DNA of 64,000 nt from Rufibacter latericius (GCF_003721515.1 NZ_RJJD01000015.1:100258-164257); one strand, 5' to 3'; numbered from the stretch's first letter, positions 1 through 9,408 are shown. Notes: generated from the letters alone by a model not told the origin. Numbers and translations: made by a program.

Positions 1-900
1 CTTACCAAGATCAAAGACAGAACCTATGATTTTGCGGGAGCCGGACAGCAGGTGAGCGCCCAGATTCAGATAGACAACCACGGAAATCAGTTCGTGAGCA
101 TCCTCACCAACAATTCCATGCGCCTGAGCGTGCGCCGCTACAACAACCGCGACAATGAGATCAAGGTCATGGAAGTGATGCTGGGCGGCGTATTTGACGG
201 AGAGAAAGTGTACGTGATGGATACTCATTTTCAGTTGCACCAGGACAGCAGCCTGTACGCCGCGGTACTGGTGGCCGAAGAAAAGAAAGGCGAGTACCAC
301 AGCCTGAAAATGGTTCGGTTTGACTACGCCGCGGGCAACATGCGCTTCGCGGATGAGTTCCGGTTTACGCCCGAGTTTACCGAAAAGCTCACCAAAGCTA
401 CCGGCGCCAAACGAGTAGAAGACCTCTACCTCTCAGATATCCTGATCAGCACCGAAGGTCAGACCCTTATAATTGCTGAGAAAAAATACACCGAAGGCGG
501 CGAGAACAGCGATTACCACGCCAAGGAGCTGCTGCTGTTTGCCTATGACGAGTACCTGCACCCTACCTGGAATTCCGTGATTTTGAAAAACCAGACAGCC
601 CCCGCCGCCGAAGGGTTTGCCGGCATCTCTTACAACGCGCACCTTATTGGCAACCGCCTGCAACTGCTCACCCTGGAAACCATCAAAGGCAAAACCGATC
701 TGTACACGCGCTCCATCCATCTGTTAACCGGCGCCTCTGAACCACCCAAAGCCGTAGGCCTCAATGTAGCCAATGATAAACAGGTAGCCTTTGTAAAAGA
801 CTTCACCACGTGGTTAGACGAACGCACCATCACCGCCGTGAACAGTCCGTCCAAAGCCTCGGCAGGTTTACGCCTCAGCCGGATTACCTTCAAGAACTAA
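1..900 (+). CDS. Hypothetical protein, 5' end outside the window
   Basis: The reading frame is open from base 1, so the start codon lies upstream; a GTG at 52 is in frame but has no reason to be the true start. About 299 residues are visible. They are soluble in character with alternating beta-rich stretches and several Tyr/Asp pairs, and end in a short basic tail. No signal peptide can be judged because the N-terminus is missing. I do not recognise the family. It converges on the susCD operon and is followed by a gene-end palindrome and a bidirectional terminator. Confidence 0.75.
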   Translation, partial: LTKIKDRTYDFAGAGQQVSAQIQIDNHGNQFVSILTNNSMRLSVRRYNNRDNEIKVMEVMLGGVFDGEKVYVMDTHFQLHQDSSLYAAVLVAEEKKGEYHSLKMVRFDYAAGNMRFADEFRFTPEFTEKLTKATGAKRVEDLYLSDILISTEGQTLIIAEKKYTEGGENSDYHAKELLLFAYDEYLHPTWNSVILKNQTAPAAEGFAGISYNAHLIGNRLQLLTLETIKGKTDLYTRSIHLLTGASEPPKAVGLNVANDKQVAFVKDFTTWLDERTITAVNSPSKASAGLRLSRITFKN

Positions 901-901
901 T

Positions 902-941
902 CTGTTTTAGGGCTGTTTTCAGGAAAAGCGGCTCAAAGCAG
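902..941. repeat. Gene-end palindrome, copy 1
   Basis: Imperfect inverted repeat with left arm CTGTTTTAGGGCTGTTTTC and a degenerate right arm ending AAAGCAG. It starts 2 bases after the stop codon. It belongs to the dispersed family whose perfect copies are at 38183-38225 and 45140-45183. Confidence 0.7.
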
Positions 942-955
942 TATTAGTTGATAAA

Positions 956-998
956 AGAAACACCCATGGAATTCTAGACTCCATGGGTGTTTCTTTTT
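956..998. terminator. Bidirectional intrinsic terminator
   Basis: Arms AAAGAAACACCCATGGA and its reverse complement enclose a 9-base loop. A-rich and T-rich flanks make it usable from both sides. It separates the convergent gene ends at 900 and 1020. Confidence 0.85.
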
Positions 999-1019
999 AT
1001 CTTAAATCACATCAGGCTT

Positions 1020-1475
1020 TTACTGGGGTACCGTGAAACTGACACTTGCCCGGGCAGGATATTGCTCCAATCCCTGATTGGCTACCCGCGCCTGGATGGA
1101 AAACGCACTTCCGGGAGCAATGCCAGCGGGAACCTGGTAATTGAACAAGAGCGAATCGGTGCGGGTGACTTTGCTGTAGGCGGGTTGATAAGGTGTTTCC
1201 CCGATTTTGGTTTCCTGTGTGCCCATGATCATGTAGAACTGAACATCCTTAATCTGCCCCTCAGACCAGTACCGCAAATCCATCGTCAGGTTAGTGCCGG
1301 GCGCTACCGCCGTTGAAGCAGGAGTAACAAGCCGAAAGGTGGCAATCTTAGGTACATAGCCCAGATCTTCTTTGATGATTTCTTCCAAGTCCTCGGTAGG
1401 GTCTTCATCACAGGCGCTGAACGTGCACGCGAAAGCCAGCAAAGCCAGGGAAAAGAGGTTAAGTATATTTTTCAT
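1020..1475 (-). CDS. SusCD-associated outer-membrane lipoprotein
   Basis: A 151-residue protein with a type II signal peptide (residues 1-21, lipobox ending in Cys22). The acidic run after the Cys (DEDPTEDLEE) resembles the lipoprotein export signal that sends Bacteroidota lipoproteins to the cell surface. The mature part is beta-rich and may form one Ig-like or transthyretin-like domain. It is the last gene of the susC-susD operon, 13 bases after susD, where surface glycan- or ligand-binding lipoproteins commonly sit. The ligand cannot be read from the sequence. Confidence 0.8.
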   Translation of the reverse strand: MKNILNLFSLALLAFACTFSACDEDPTEDLEEIIKEDLGYVPKIATFRLVTPASTAVAPGTNLTMDLRYWSEGQIKDVQFYMIMGTQETKIGETPYQPAYSKVTRTDSLLFNYQVPAGIAPGSAFSIQARVANQGLEQYPARASVSFTVPQ

Positions 1476-1488
1476 ATTGAGCCCGTTT

Positions 1489-2913
1489 TTATTGAAACAG
1501 CCATAAAACGCCCGTTTGGGTAACGCCCTCAGGCAAACAGGTATTCACACCCGGCTCCTCGTCAGCGAGGTTAGACCGCTGCACCCAGGGATTACCCGGA
1601 AGTTGATTGATGACCGGTTTTTGCAGGCCTACATATACGTTTGGGTCATATTGGTAGCGCCGCATATCGGTCCAAGTTTCCATCTGCATGTACAAGGCCA
1701 GGTACTTCTGCAGCATGATGTCCTGCAGCGTAAACGTAGCGGAACCCAAGGCAACGGCCGGGTTCGTGACATAAGCGGTAATCTCGGCTTCAGAAGTCCC
1801 CACTTTCCGCATGCTGGCCTCGATCCCCCTGAGGTAAGCCGCATACGCCTCCTCCCGGTTGGTGTTGAACAAGGCCTCGGCGATGATGAACTGTATTTCA
1901 GCATAGGTAATGAACAAAATAGGCGCCACGGCCCGGGTATGCCAGGAAGTTGGGGTCATGTTCACGTTGGCGGAGGGCTCTCCTATTAGTCTGCCTGGGG
2001 TTAGCCCCGTGTAGGTGGTGTTGGTACCCGAACGCGTCATGTAGATAGGTAGACGTGGGTCTGTCACCCCCTGGAACCTTCCGCCTCTTCCGCTTAATAA
2101 ATCCACCACGTAGGAGCTGGGCTGCATGGGTTTATTTGTGGCATTTCCCAGGAAACCAAACCAAGGGTTAGGGTTCTGTTCTTCATAGACCAGTTGCAAA
2201 TCATCGGTGTTGGAGGTGAAGGACATGGCTGCTTCCTGGGCTGCCGTAGCCAGAGCTGCCGGATCTTTCTCACTCAAATGCAGAAAATACCTGGCCCGGA
2301 TGGCGTGGACGGCCTTCGTCCATTGGGCTAAGTCTCCTTTATAGATCAGGTCGTTTTGCACCGTTCGCAAATCTGGTCTGGCTGGCAAAGGCTTGGCTAA
2401 ATCCGCCAACGCTTCGTCCAGCAGCTTGATGATGTGCACGCGGTACAAATCCTCCATCTTATCATAACAAGGATAGAGGTTAGCTACACCCTGGAGCGCT
2501 TGGGAATAAGGGGCATCCCCGAAAATATCGGCCACCGTCATCAGGTTTAACGCCAGCAGCGTTTTGGCAATGCCCGAATAATTGTAGGCTCCCAGGGGTT
2601 CGGCTCTGGTGATAATGTCTTGCAGCGTAGGAAAAGCATCGGTGTAGAAAGGCTGCCACAGTTGGTCAAACCCATAAGGCGTAAACTGCCCGATGGCCTG
2701 CCCTGTGAGGTACTGCGGATACTGCGCTCCGTATTGAGCAGCCCCGTACTGGGTATTGGCTGTAAACCGCTGAGCAGAGGGAAGCAGCGTGGCGATAGTC
2801 GCTTCATCTACCCCTACCCTTCCAGGATCTGAATTCGCGTCCAGCAGATCGTTACAGGCCCCTACAAGGAACACACTCAGGGCCAGGCTTACGCTATAAA
2901 GTATCTTTCTCAT
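1489..2913 (-). CDS. SusD/RagB-family outer-membrane lipoprotein
   Basis: 474 residues. A lipoprotein signal ends at Cys20 (VGAC). It is followed by the family's typical N-terminal motif, an Asn/Asp-rich segment then LLPSAQRF near residues 44-51. The length, the alpha-helical TPR-like body and the C-terminal region with a conserved Trp-containing segment fit the SusD-like_2 branch. SusD proteins form the lid over a SusC barrel and capture an oligomeric nutrient at the surface. The start is 4 bases downstream of the susC stop, so the pair is translationally linked. No carbohydrate-active enzyme or peptidase is adjacent, so the substrate is unknown. Confidence 0.93.
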   Translation of the reverse strand: MRKILYSVSLALSVFLVGACNDLLDANSDPGRVGVDEATIATLLPSAQRFTANTQYGAAQYGAQYPQYLTGQAIGQFTPYGFDQLWQPFYTDAFPTLQDIITRAEPLGAYNYSGIAKTLLALNLMTVADIFGDAPYSQALQGVANLYPCYDKMEDLYRVHIIKLLDEALADLAKPLPARPDLRTVQNDLIYKGDLAQWTKAVHAIRARYFLHLSEKDPAALATAAQEAAMSFTSNTDDLQLVYEEQNPNPWFGFLGNATNKPMQPSSYVVDLLSGRGGRFQGVTDPRLPIYMTRSGTNTTYTGLTPGRLIGEPSANVNMTPTSWHTRAVAPILFITYAEIQFIIAEALFNTNREEAYAAYLRGIEASMRKVGTSEAEITAYVTNPAVALGSATFTLQDIMLQKYLALYMQMETWTDMRRYQYDPNVYVGLQKPVINQLPGNPWVQRSNLADEEPGVNTCLPEGVTQTGVLWLFQ

Positions 2914-2917
2914 AAGA

Positions 2918-5900
2918 TCAAAGGGTAACGTTTAGACCGAAATAAATACTTCTGGTTGCCGGAATGTTGGTACCCACGTAGCCAAAAACGTTGCTCCCCG
3001 GGCCGTAGGCGCTTTGCTCTGGGTCGAAGCCAATGAAAGGCGACGTCATCCAGAGATTATTGCCGGTCACGGAGGCGGTCACGTTCGTAAAAGGCGTCTT
3101 GGCGAGTAAGGTTTTAGGTAGCGAGTAACTCAGGCTCACGTTCTGCAGGCGCAGCACGCTGGCATCCTGGAAACCGTTGAACTCTTTGGCTAACCGGTAT
3201 CGGAATGCCTGGCTGTAGAGAGTAGACACATCAATCACCACGGGAGTCGTATTCTCCTCCCACACCGGTGCCTCTGTGGTACCTCTGTTGACCACTCCAT
3301 CAAAGATAACTAGGCGGTTGCGGAGGTCTGTTTCGGCTCCGGTGGGCGACTCACCCCCGGCAGAACCATAGCGCATCCGGCGGTTGATGTCAAATGCCTC
3401 GCCACCTTTCCGGAAGTTGATCAGAAAACTGAAATTAAAATTTTTGAAGCTGAAGCTGTTGTTCCAGCCGCCTTCATAGTCCGGGAAAGCGTTCCCGATG
3501 TGCGTATCCGAAGCAAGGGGAACCCCCCTCCAGTTATTGTTTACGTCTGGGTATCCGTTGAAAATAACCAGCCGCCCATGGGCCGGATCTCCGGGACTAT
3601 TCACCCGGCTGAGCGCCCAACCGTACCAGTCACCTGGTCTGCCGCCGGTTTGGATGCGCTGTTTCACCCAAGGCGACTCTGGTTGGAAGGTAATCACATC
3701 CACACCCTCGGGCATACTGATTACCTCGCCGCGCAGGCGGGTAAAGTTGAAGATACTGTTCCAACTGAAGTTCCCGGCTTTGAGCACCTCGGCATCTAAC
3801 ACCAATTCCAACACCCGGTTCTGGATTTCTCCGGCGTTGGCTACGTAAGTGGTAAAACCAATCGCCCTACTGGTAGGAATAGGCACAATCTGGTCTACTG
3901 AGTTCTGGAGGGCGTAATTGGCATCTAGCTTTACTCTATTTCCCAAGAAAGCCAGTTCCACGCCAAACTCCCACCCTTTGGTACGCTCTGGCCGCAAGGT
4001 TTCTGAACCGATGACCTCACTTCGTCTAATTCCCGCAACTCCCAAGAACGGTGCCAAGGTGCTGTAGTAGGTACCCAGCAGATAAGGGGCGGCATCTTTC
4101 CCTACCTCCGCGTAAGAAGCCCTGAGCTTTCCGTAGTTAAAAAAGCGATTTTGTGAAATCCCCAGCGTTTCAGAGAAGATATACGCCAGACTCACCGACG
4201 GGTAGAAAAAGGATCTGTTCTGCTCCGGCAAGGTAGAAGACCAGTCATTCCGGCCGGTTACGTTCAGGAAGACGGTCTCTTTGTAGTTCAACTTGGCGTC
4301 TCCAAACGCCCCGATGATGTTGCGCTCCGTGGGGAAAGACCGCACGGTGTACTGCCCCAAGTTGTTGACGCTGTTGAAGTCCGGCAAAATGAAATTTGAT
4401 CCAAATCCCGCTACATCGGTGGTGTTGATGGTGGTGATCTGGTTACCCAGTGAAACCGTTAACCCGAAACTCTCGCTGAGCTGGCGTTCTCCGGTTAAGA
4501 GCAAGTTGCTGTTGATTTCCTGATAGGTAAGAGTTTGCTCGTTGATACTCCCCCGGGTGGTAGCCGCAATCAACACCGTTGGGCGCGTGATGATGCGCCG
4601 CTGGTTGTTATAATAGTCTATCCCGGCACGGTAATCCAGCGAGAGCCAATCGGTGAACTTGTAGTTGAGCCCCATGTTCCCGATGATCCGGTTCAAGTCT
4701 TCCTCCTGATAGGCATTCTCCGCAAAGAAGAAAGGATTGTCTAACTGCGTGGCGTACCTGAATTGAGTCCCGTCTGGGTTAAGGTAGTTGAACATGTCTA
4801 CATCAGGCGCATACCGCGAAGCATATGAAATCACGCCCGAGCCACCCACCCCGTTTCTGGGGTTGAGACTGTTGGAATTGATGAAGTTGGCAGAACCGTC
4901 TATCCGCAAGCGCTCAGAGGCTTTCAATGACCCGGTGAGCTTCACGGTGGTGCGGTCGAATTCAGAATTAGGGACGACGCCCGTCTGATCCAACCTTCCC
5001 ACAGACCCATAGAAGGTGGCCTGCTCTGTTCCGCCCGAAACGGAAAAGTTATTCTGGTACTGGTGCCCGGTGCTGAAAACCTGATCCCATTGATCATAGA
5101 TACGCTCTCCGGCCGGAATTGGCGGACCATCGGACCGATAATCAGCGGGGTTGTAGATGCCGTTGAACCCTCGGCCGTAGCGATCTTGCATGGGCGGCGT
5201 ACGATACACATCATCCACGCTCACCGAAGTTCGGAAGTTAAAGGTAGTCTTCCCCGCCTGCCCAGATTTGGTAGTAATAATCACCGCTCCGTTAGACGCC
5301 CGCAGCCCATACAACGCCGATGCCGCCGGCCCTTTCAGCACCGAGATGGTGGCAATGTCATCTGGGTTAATGTCTGCAAAGCGGTTGGTGTTGGTGAAGG
5401 TCTCGCCGCCACGGCCAACGTTCAAGTCTGCCGGAGTTGCCGTTGGCCGGCCGCCGGTCAGGTCGGTCTGGTTACTGATGGGAATGCCGTCTATCACAAA
5501 CAGGGGCTGGTTATTGGCATTAGGGTTAAGCGAGTTGATCCCCCGGATCACAATAGTGGCACCTGCTCCGGGTGCACCGCCCGCGCTTTGAATACTCACC
5601 CCGGCCACTCTTCCGCGCAGCGCATTCAGGGCATTGGGTTGGTTTGTTTCCTGAATCAAGCGGCTATCCACTTCCTGCACGGCATAGCTCAGTGATCTGC
5701 GCTCTTGCTCCACCCCGAAGGCGGTTACCACCACTTCATCCAGTGACCGGGCACTTTCCCGAAGGCCTATGTCAATGGTTTGCTGGTTTCCCACGGGTAC
5801 TTCTCTGGTTTCATACCCGATGAAAGAGAAAACCAGCACAGCATTGGTTCCTGCCACAGAGAGGGTGTATCGGCCGTCTGAGTCGGTAGTGACCCCATTC

Positions 5901-6043
5901 GTGGGGTTGCCCTTTTCCAGAACGGTTACGCCCGCGAGCACTTCGGATGTATTACCGGAAGTGACTCTCCCTGAGACCCTGGTCTGACCATAAGCCTGTA
6001 AACTGCCTATGACCAAAATTAAGATGAATAGATGTTTTATCAT
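2918..6043 (-). CDS. SusC/RagA-family TonB-linked outer-membrane protein
   Basis: 1041 residues. Signal peptide 1-19, then a carboxypeptidase-D-like regulatory domain (about 22-95), a TonB-box-like segment DEVVVTAFG at 102-110, a plug domain (about 115-240) and a long 22-strand barrel ending in aromatic/hydrophobic residues (YFGLNVTL). It imports a nutrient captured by the SusD partner encoded immediately downstream, using energy from TonB-ExbBD. No ECF sigma/anti-sigma pair or hybrid two-component regulator lies next to it in the window, and the N-terminus lacks the extra STN signalling domain. Regulation is therefore not by a visible local trans-envelope switch. Confidence 0.95.
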   Translation of the reverse strand: MIKHLFILILVIGSLQAYGQTRVSGRVTSGNTSEVLAGVTVLEKGNPTNGVTTDSDGRYTLSVAGTNAVLVFSFIGYETREVPVGNQQTIDIGLRESARSLDEVVVTAFGVEQERRSLSYAVQEVDSRLIQETNQPNALNALRGRVAGVSIQSAGGAPGAGATIVIRGINSLNPNANNQPLFVIDGIPISNQTDLTGGRPTATPADLNVGRGGETFTNTNRFADINPDDIATISVLKGPAASALYGLRASNGAVIITTKSGQAGKTTFNFRTSVSVDDVYRTPPMQDRYGRGFNGIYNPADYRSDGPPIPAGERIYDQWDQVFSTGHQYQNNFSVSGGTEQATFYGSVGRLDQTGVVPNSEFDRTTVKLTGSLKASERLRIDGSANFINSNSLNPRNGVGGSGVISYASRYAPDVDMFNYLNPDGTQFRYATQLDNPFFFAENAYQEEDLNRIIGNMGLNYKFTDWLSLDYRAGIDYYNNQRRIITRPTVLIAATTRGSINEQTLTYQEINSNLLLTGERQLSESFGLTVSLGNQITTINTTDVAGFGSNFILPDFNSVNNLGQYTVRSFPTERNIIGAFGDAKLNYKETVFLNVTGRNDWSSTLPEQNRSFFYPSVSLAYIFSETLGISQNRFFNYGKLRASYAEVGKDAAPYLLGTYYSTLAPFLGVAGIRRSEVIGSETLRPERTKGWEFGVELAFLGNRVKLDANYALQNSVDQIVPIPTSRAIGFTTYVANAGEIQNRVLELVLDAEVLKAGNFSWNSIFNFTRLRGEVISMPEGVDVITFQPESPWVKQRIQTGGRPGDWYGWALSRVNSPGDPAHGRLVIFNGYPDVNNNWRGVPLASDTHIGNAFPDYEGGWNNSFSFKNFNFSFLINFRKGGEAFDINRRMRYGSAGGESPTGAETDLRNRLVIFDGVVNRGTTEAPVWEENTTPVVIDVSTLYSQAFRYRLAKEFNGFQDASVLRLQNVSLSYSLPKTLLAKTPFTNVTASVTGNNLWMTSPFIGFDPEQSAYGPGSNVFGYVGTNIPATRSIYFGLNVTL

Positions 6044-6141
6044 AGTAACTAGTTTAAGGTGAGCTTACTATACAAAATATACTGCACCTAAGGTATAGAT
6101 ACCATATCTAAAAAAGAATATTATTCCCTTAAATATTTAAA

Positions 6142-6178
6142 CAAATCTATTTTTAATTTTTACACACTTAGACGCAAA
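6142..6178 (-). promoter_or_regulatory. Candidate susC promoter
   Basis: On the minus strand TAGATTTG (6142-6149) matches the Bacteroidota -7 box TAnnTTTG. A TTTG (6175-6178) lies 25 bases further upstream, slightly longer than the usual 19-23 spacing. The implied leader is about 95 bases. Confidence 0.4.
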
Positions 6179-6290
6179 TAAAACCTTCAGATAGAAAGGT
6201 TTGCAGAGGTAAAATCCCTGCTAGATGATTGGTTTGAAAAGGAAAGCAGACGCACTTGGATAGATGCAATCGCCTGTCATCAGGCATGGG

Positions 6291-6323
6291 TGCGGACACG
6301 AGCTGGAGGCTCGCGCCAGCGTC
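6291..6323. repeat. REP-like GC-rich hairpin, copy 1
   Basis: Contains the stem CGAGC/GCTCG around TGGAG, and reads on the minus strand as GACGCTGGCGCGAGCCTC followed by CAGCTCGTG. A related degenerate copy lies at 23997-24029. The GCGCGAGCCTC core is shared. Confidence 0.5.
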
Positions 6324-6331
6324 AACTGATA

Positions 6332-6391
6332 TAACAGCCTAAAAACAGAAAGCCCCGCCAATTGGCGGGGCTTTCTGTTTTTAGGCTGTTA
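6332..6391. terminator. Perfect 60-bp palindromic terminator
   Basis: Thirty bases are followed by their exact reverse complement, centred on AATT at 6361. The inner stem is GCCCCGCCAA/TTGGCGGGGC flanked by A- and T-rich runs. It ends the fadE transcript and could also work in the other direction. The outer arms (AACAGCCTAAAAACAG) resemble the gene-end palindrome family, as if a terminator hairpin were nested inside such an element. Confidence 0.85.
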
Positions 6392-6417
6392 TGGCCAAAA
6401 TGGCACCTAAACGCAAA

Positions 6418-8205
6418 TTAGTACACGTACTCGTTTGCTTTGATCAACTCAGCAGCAATACGGCGACGGGCTTCTTTGGTATTGAATGGCTCCAGTTTGG
6501 TGAAGCGTTTCAGACCGATCAGCAGCAGTTTTTGCTCATCGCCGGGTTCGCTCATAGCCGCGATGGCTTCTTTACCGGCCTTGTTGATGCGGTCAGCGGC
6601 ATCGTTGATGACTACGCGGACCATGTCCAGTTGACGGGCATGCGCCTCTTCGCCGTCACGGCTCACCAGTTTCTCCACACGCAGCAACGTAGACTCCGCG
6701 ATGTAGGCCTGGATGGCCATATCCGCGATGTACATCAAGACTTCCTGCTCTTTCTCCAAGGTCATCATGAACTTCTGCACGGCGGTTCCGGCGGTCAGCA
6801 GCATGGCTTTCTTGAACTTGCTGATAGCTTTTTTCTCGTAGGCAAACAAGGTAGTGTCTTCGTCCCCGAAATCAGGGATCTCCATCAACTCTTGTTGCAC
6901 GGCGGCGGCAGGGCCCATCAAATCCAGTTCGCCTTTCATGGCTTTCTTCAAGACCATGTCCACGATGAGCATGCGGTTGATCTCGTTGGTGCCTTCAAAG
7001 ATACGGTTGATGCGGGCATCGCGGTACGCGCGGTCCATAGGGTAATCGGCGGAATAGCCGTAGCCACCGTAAATCTGCACGCCTTCGTCTACCACGTAAT
7101 CCAGCACCTCGGAGCTGTCCACTTTCAGGATGGCAGCCTCTACGGCAAACTCACGGGCGGCTTCCAATACGGCCTCGTTGTAGCTTTTACCGGCGGCCAG
7201 CAGTTCCTGCTCTTTGTTGTGGATGTCGTGTCCGGCGCGGTACAACGCAGATTCTACCGCGAAGATCCGGATGGCCTGCTCCGCCAGTTTATGGCGGATG
7301 GCTCCAAATTTTGAGATTGGAATTTTGAACTGGATGCGCTCGTTGGCGTATTTCACCGATAGATCAGCCACGCTCTTACAAGCGCCCAAACAAGCCGCGG
7401 CCAGTTTAATCCGGCCGATGTTGAGGATGTTGAACGCGATCAAATGGCCTTTCCCGATTTCACCAAGTACATTTTCTTTCGGCACTTTGCAGTCGGTGAA
7501 GAACACCTGGCGGGTAGAAGAACCTTTGATTCCCATCTTATGCTCCTCATTGCCCAAGCTTAAGCCTTCGGTGCCTTTCTCCACGATGAACCCGGTGAAC
7601 TTGTCGCCGTCTACCTGCGCAAACACAATGAAGACATCGGCGAAGCCGGCGTTGGTGATCCACATTTTCTGGCCGTTCAGGATGTAGTTATCGCCTTCCA
7701 CGTCCAGGATTGCTTTAGTCTTGGCCGCCAAGGCATCTGATCCCGAACCCGGCTCAGTCAGGCAGTATGACGAGGTCCACTCACCAGTGGCCAGTTTAGG
7801 AATGTATTTAAGTTTCTGCTCCTCGGTACCGAAGTACAGAATGGGCAAGGTCCCAATGCCCGTATGCGCCGCAAACGCCACCGGAAACGAGTGTCCTGGC
7901 CCAACCGATTCGGTCACGAGCAAAGAGGAGTTGAAATCCATGTTCAGCCCGCCGTACTCCTCTGGAATAGCCACCCCGAACAAGCCCAGATCTCCGGCCT
8001 TTTTCATCAAATCTTCCAGCAGGCCTTCCTCGTGGTTATCCATGCGCTCCACCAAAGGCTGCACCTCGGTGTCCACAAATTGCCGAGCCGTCTCGGCCAT
8101 CATGCGCTGCTCCTCAGAGAAATCCTCCGGCGTGAAAACGTCCTGGGCGTTCGTCTCCTTAATGATGAACTCCCCGCCTCTCAATGTTCTGCTTACAGTT
8201 TCCAT
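6418..8205 (-). CDS. fadE: Acyl-CoA dehydrogenase (FadE-type, about 600 residues)
   Basis: 595 residues. N- and middle domains have the FAD/acyl-CoA signatures (YCLTEPGSGSDA, then WITNAG). The C-terminal helical domain has YGGYGYSADYPMDRAYRD followed by FEGTNEINR, whose Glu fits the catalytic base of this family. A further 150-residue C-terminal extension is typical of the long form in Firmicutes and Bacteroidota. It catalyses the first, FAD-dependent step of beta-oxidation and passes electrons to an electron-transfer flavoprotein not encoded here. It is the last gene of the fadN-fadA-fadE unit, 15 bases after fadA. Confidence 0.93.
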   Translation of the reverse strand: METVSRTLRGGEFIIKETNAQDVFTPEDFSEEQRMMAETARQFVDTEVQPLVERMDNHEEGLLEDLMKKAGDLGLFGVAIPEEYGGLNMDFNSSLLVTESVGPGHSFPVAFAAHTGIGTLPILYFGTEEQKLKYIPKLATGEWTSSYCLTEPGSGSDALAAKTKAILDVEGDNYILNGQKMWITNAGFADVFIVFAQVDGDKFTGFIVEKGTEGLSLGNEEHKMGIKGSSTRQVFFTDCKVPKENVLGEIGKGHLIAFNILNIGRIKLAAACLGACKSVADLSVKYANERIQFKIPISKFGAIRHKLAEQAIRIFAVESALYRAGHDIHNKEQELLAAGKSYNEAVLEAAREFAVEAAILKVDSSEVLDYVVDEGVQIYGGYGYSADYPMDRAYRDARINRIFEGTNEINRMLIVDMVLKKAMKGELDLMGPAAAVQQELMEIPDFGDEDTTLFAYEKKAISKFKKAMLLTAGTAVQKFMMTLEKEQEVLMYIADMAIQAYIAESTLLRVEKLVSRDGEEAHARQLDMVRVVINDAADRINKAGKEAIAAMSEPGDEQKLLLIGLKRFTKLEPFNTKEARRRIAAELIKANEYVY

Positions 8206-8220
8206 ATGTTTAGATGCTGT

Positions 8221-9399
8221 TTATTTTAAAAATTCATAGATACCGGCCACTCCCTGGCCTCCGCCCACACAGGCCGTCACCATGCCGTACTTCTTGTTCA
8301 TCCGGCGCAAGTCGCTGAAGAGCTGCACGCTCAGTTTAGCTCCGGTACAACCCAGCGGGTGACCTAAGGCAATGGCGCCGCCATTTGGGTTCAGTTTATC
8401 CGGGTCGATGCCTAGTTCCCGCATTACCGCAATGGATTGTGACGCAAAGGCTTCGTTCATTTCAATGAAGTCAATGTCCTGCAGGTTCATGCCAGCCATT
8501 TTAAGAGCCTTCGGAATGGCTTTCACTGGTCCCATGCCCATGATGCGCGGGTCCACGCCTTCGGCGGCATAGGAAACCAGGCGGGCAATGGGCTCGATGT
8601 TCAGTTCTTTCACCATCCGCTCGCTCATCACAATCACGAAGGCGGCGCCGTCTGAGGTCTGGGAAGAGTTCCCGGCGGTCACGCTCCCGTTGGCGGCAAA
8701 TACCGGCCGTAGTTTGGCTAATTTCTCAATAGACGTATCCGCACGCGGACCTTCATCGGTGTCTACCACATAAGAACGGGTTTTCTTTTTGCCGTTCTCA
8801 TCCAGATAGGTTTCTTCCACATTGATGGGCACGATCTGGTCTCTGAACCGGCCTTCCTCAATGGCTCTGATGGCTTTCTGGTGGGAGGCATAGGCAAAAG
8901 CATCCTGGTCTTCCCGGCTCACCTTGAAGTCATGTGCCACGGCCTCGGCAGTTAAGCCCATGCTCAGGTAATACTCTGGGTGCTCTTTCGCGATCTTGTA
9001 GTTAGGGGCAGTTTTCCAGCCTACTACTGGCACCAGGCTCATAGACTCCGCACCTCCAGCGATGATACAATCGGCCATGTCGGACTGGATCTTGAAAGAC
9101 GCCGTGGCGATGGTCTCAATTCCCGAGCCGCAGTAACGGTTCATAATGGCGCCGGGCACGTTGATGGGCAGAGACAAAAGGGAAATCATACGTCCCATCT
9201 GCAGGCCTTGCTCGGCCTCGGGCACCGCATTTCCTACTAGGAGATCATCTACTCTGGCAGGATCCAATTGCGGCACCGATGCCAGCAGATGCTTGATCAC
9301 ATCGGCAGCCAAATCATCTGGCCGGGTGAAACGGAATACTCCGCGGGGCGCTTTCCCCACGGCGGTCCTGAATCCGGCAACTATATAGGCAGTTTGCAT
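8221..9399 (-). CDS. fadA: Acetyl-CoA C-acyltransferase (3-ketoacyl-CoA thiolase)
   Basis: 392 residues, the usual thiolase length. Motifs present are the nucleophilic Cys segment NRYCGSGIETIA, the NEAFA segment, the His-containing NPNGGAIALGHPLGCTGA and the C-terminal CVGGGQG with the second active-site Cys. It performs the final thiolytic cleavage of beta-oxidation. Its position between fadN and fadE reproduces the fadNAE order known from Bacillus subtilis, but a GIY-YIG cassette separates it from fadN. Confidence 0.95.
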   Translation of the reverse strand: MQTAYIVAGFRTAVGKAPRGVFRFTRPDDLAADVIKHLLASVPQLDPARVDDLLVGNAVPEAEQGLQMGRMISLLSLPINVPGAIMNRYCGSGIETIATASFKIQSDMADCIIAGGAESMSLVPVVGWKTAPNYKIAKEHPEYYLSMGLTAEAVAHDFKVSREDQDAFAYASHQKAIRAIEEGRFRDQIVPINVEETYLDENGKKKTRSYVVDTDEGPRADTSIEKLAKLRPVFAANGSVTAGNSSQTSDGAAFVIVMSERMVKELNIEPIARLVSYAAEGVDPRIMGMGPVKAIPKALKMAGMNLQDIDFIEMNEAFASQSIAVMRELGIDPDKLNPNGGAIALGHPLGCTGAKLSVQLFSDLRRMNKKYGMVTACVGGGQGVAGIYEFLK

Positions 9400-9408
9400 T
9401 TTCTTTTC

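Larger units (their letters stand above)
6044..6417. other. Intergenic region between susC and fadE
   Basis: 374 bases without a gene. The first 140 are AT-rich and carry the likely susC promoter. The middle holds a GC-rich REP-like hairpin (6291-6323). The end is a perfect 60-bp palindromic terminator (6332-6391). I see no other conserved signal. Confidence 0.7.

Noticed and set aside
1489-6043. Complete polysaccharide utilisation locus
   Set aside because: No carbohydrate-active enzyme or hybrid sensor is adjacent; only the uptake genes and one lipoprotein are present.
6391-7314. 307-residue open frame antisense to fadE
   Set aside because: It lies entirely on the opposite strand of a well-supported gene, has His/Gln-rich low-quality composition and begins in a terminator.
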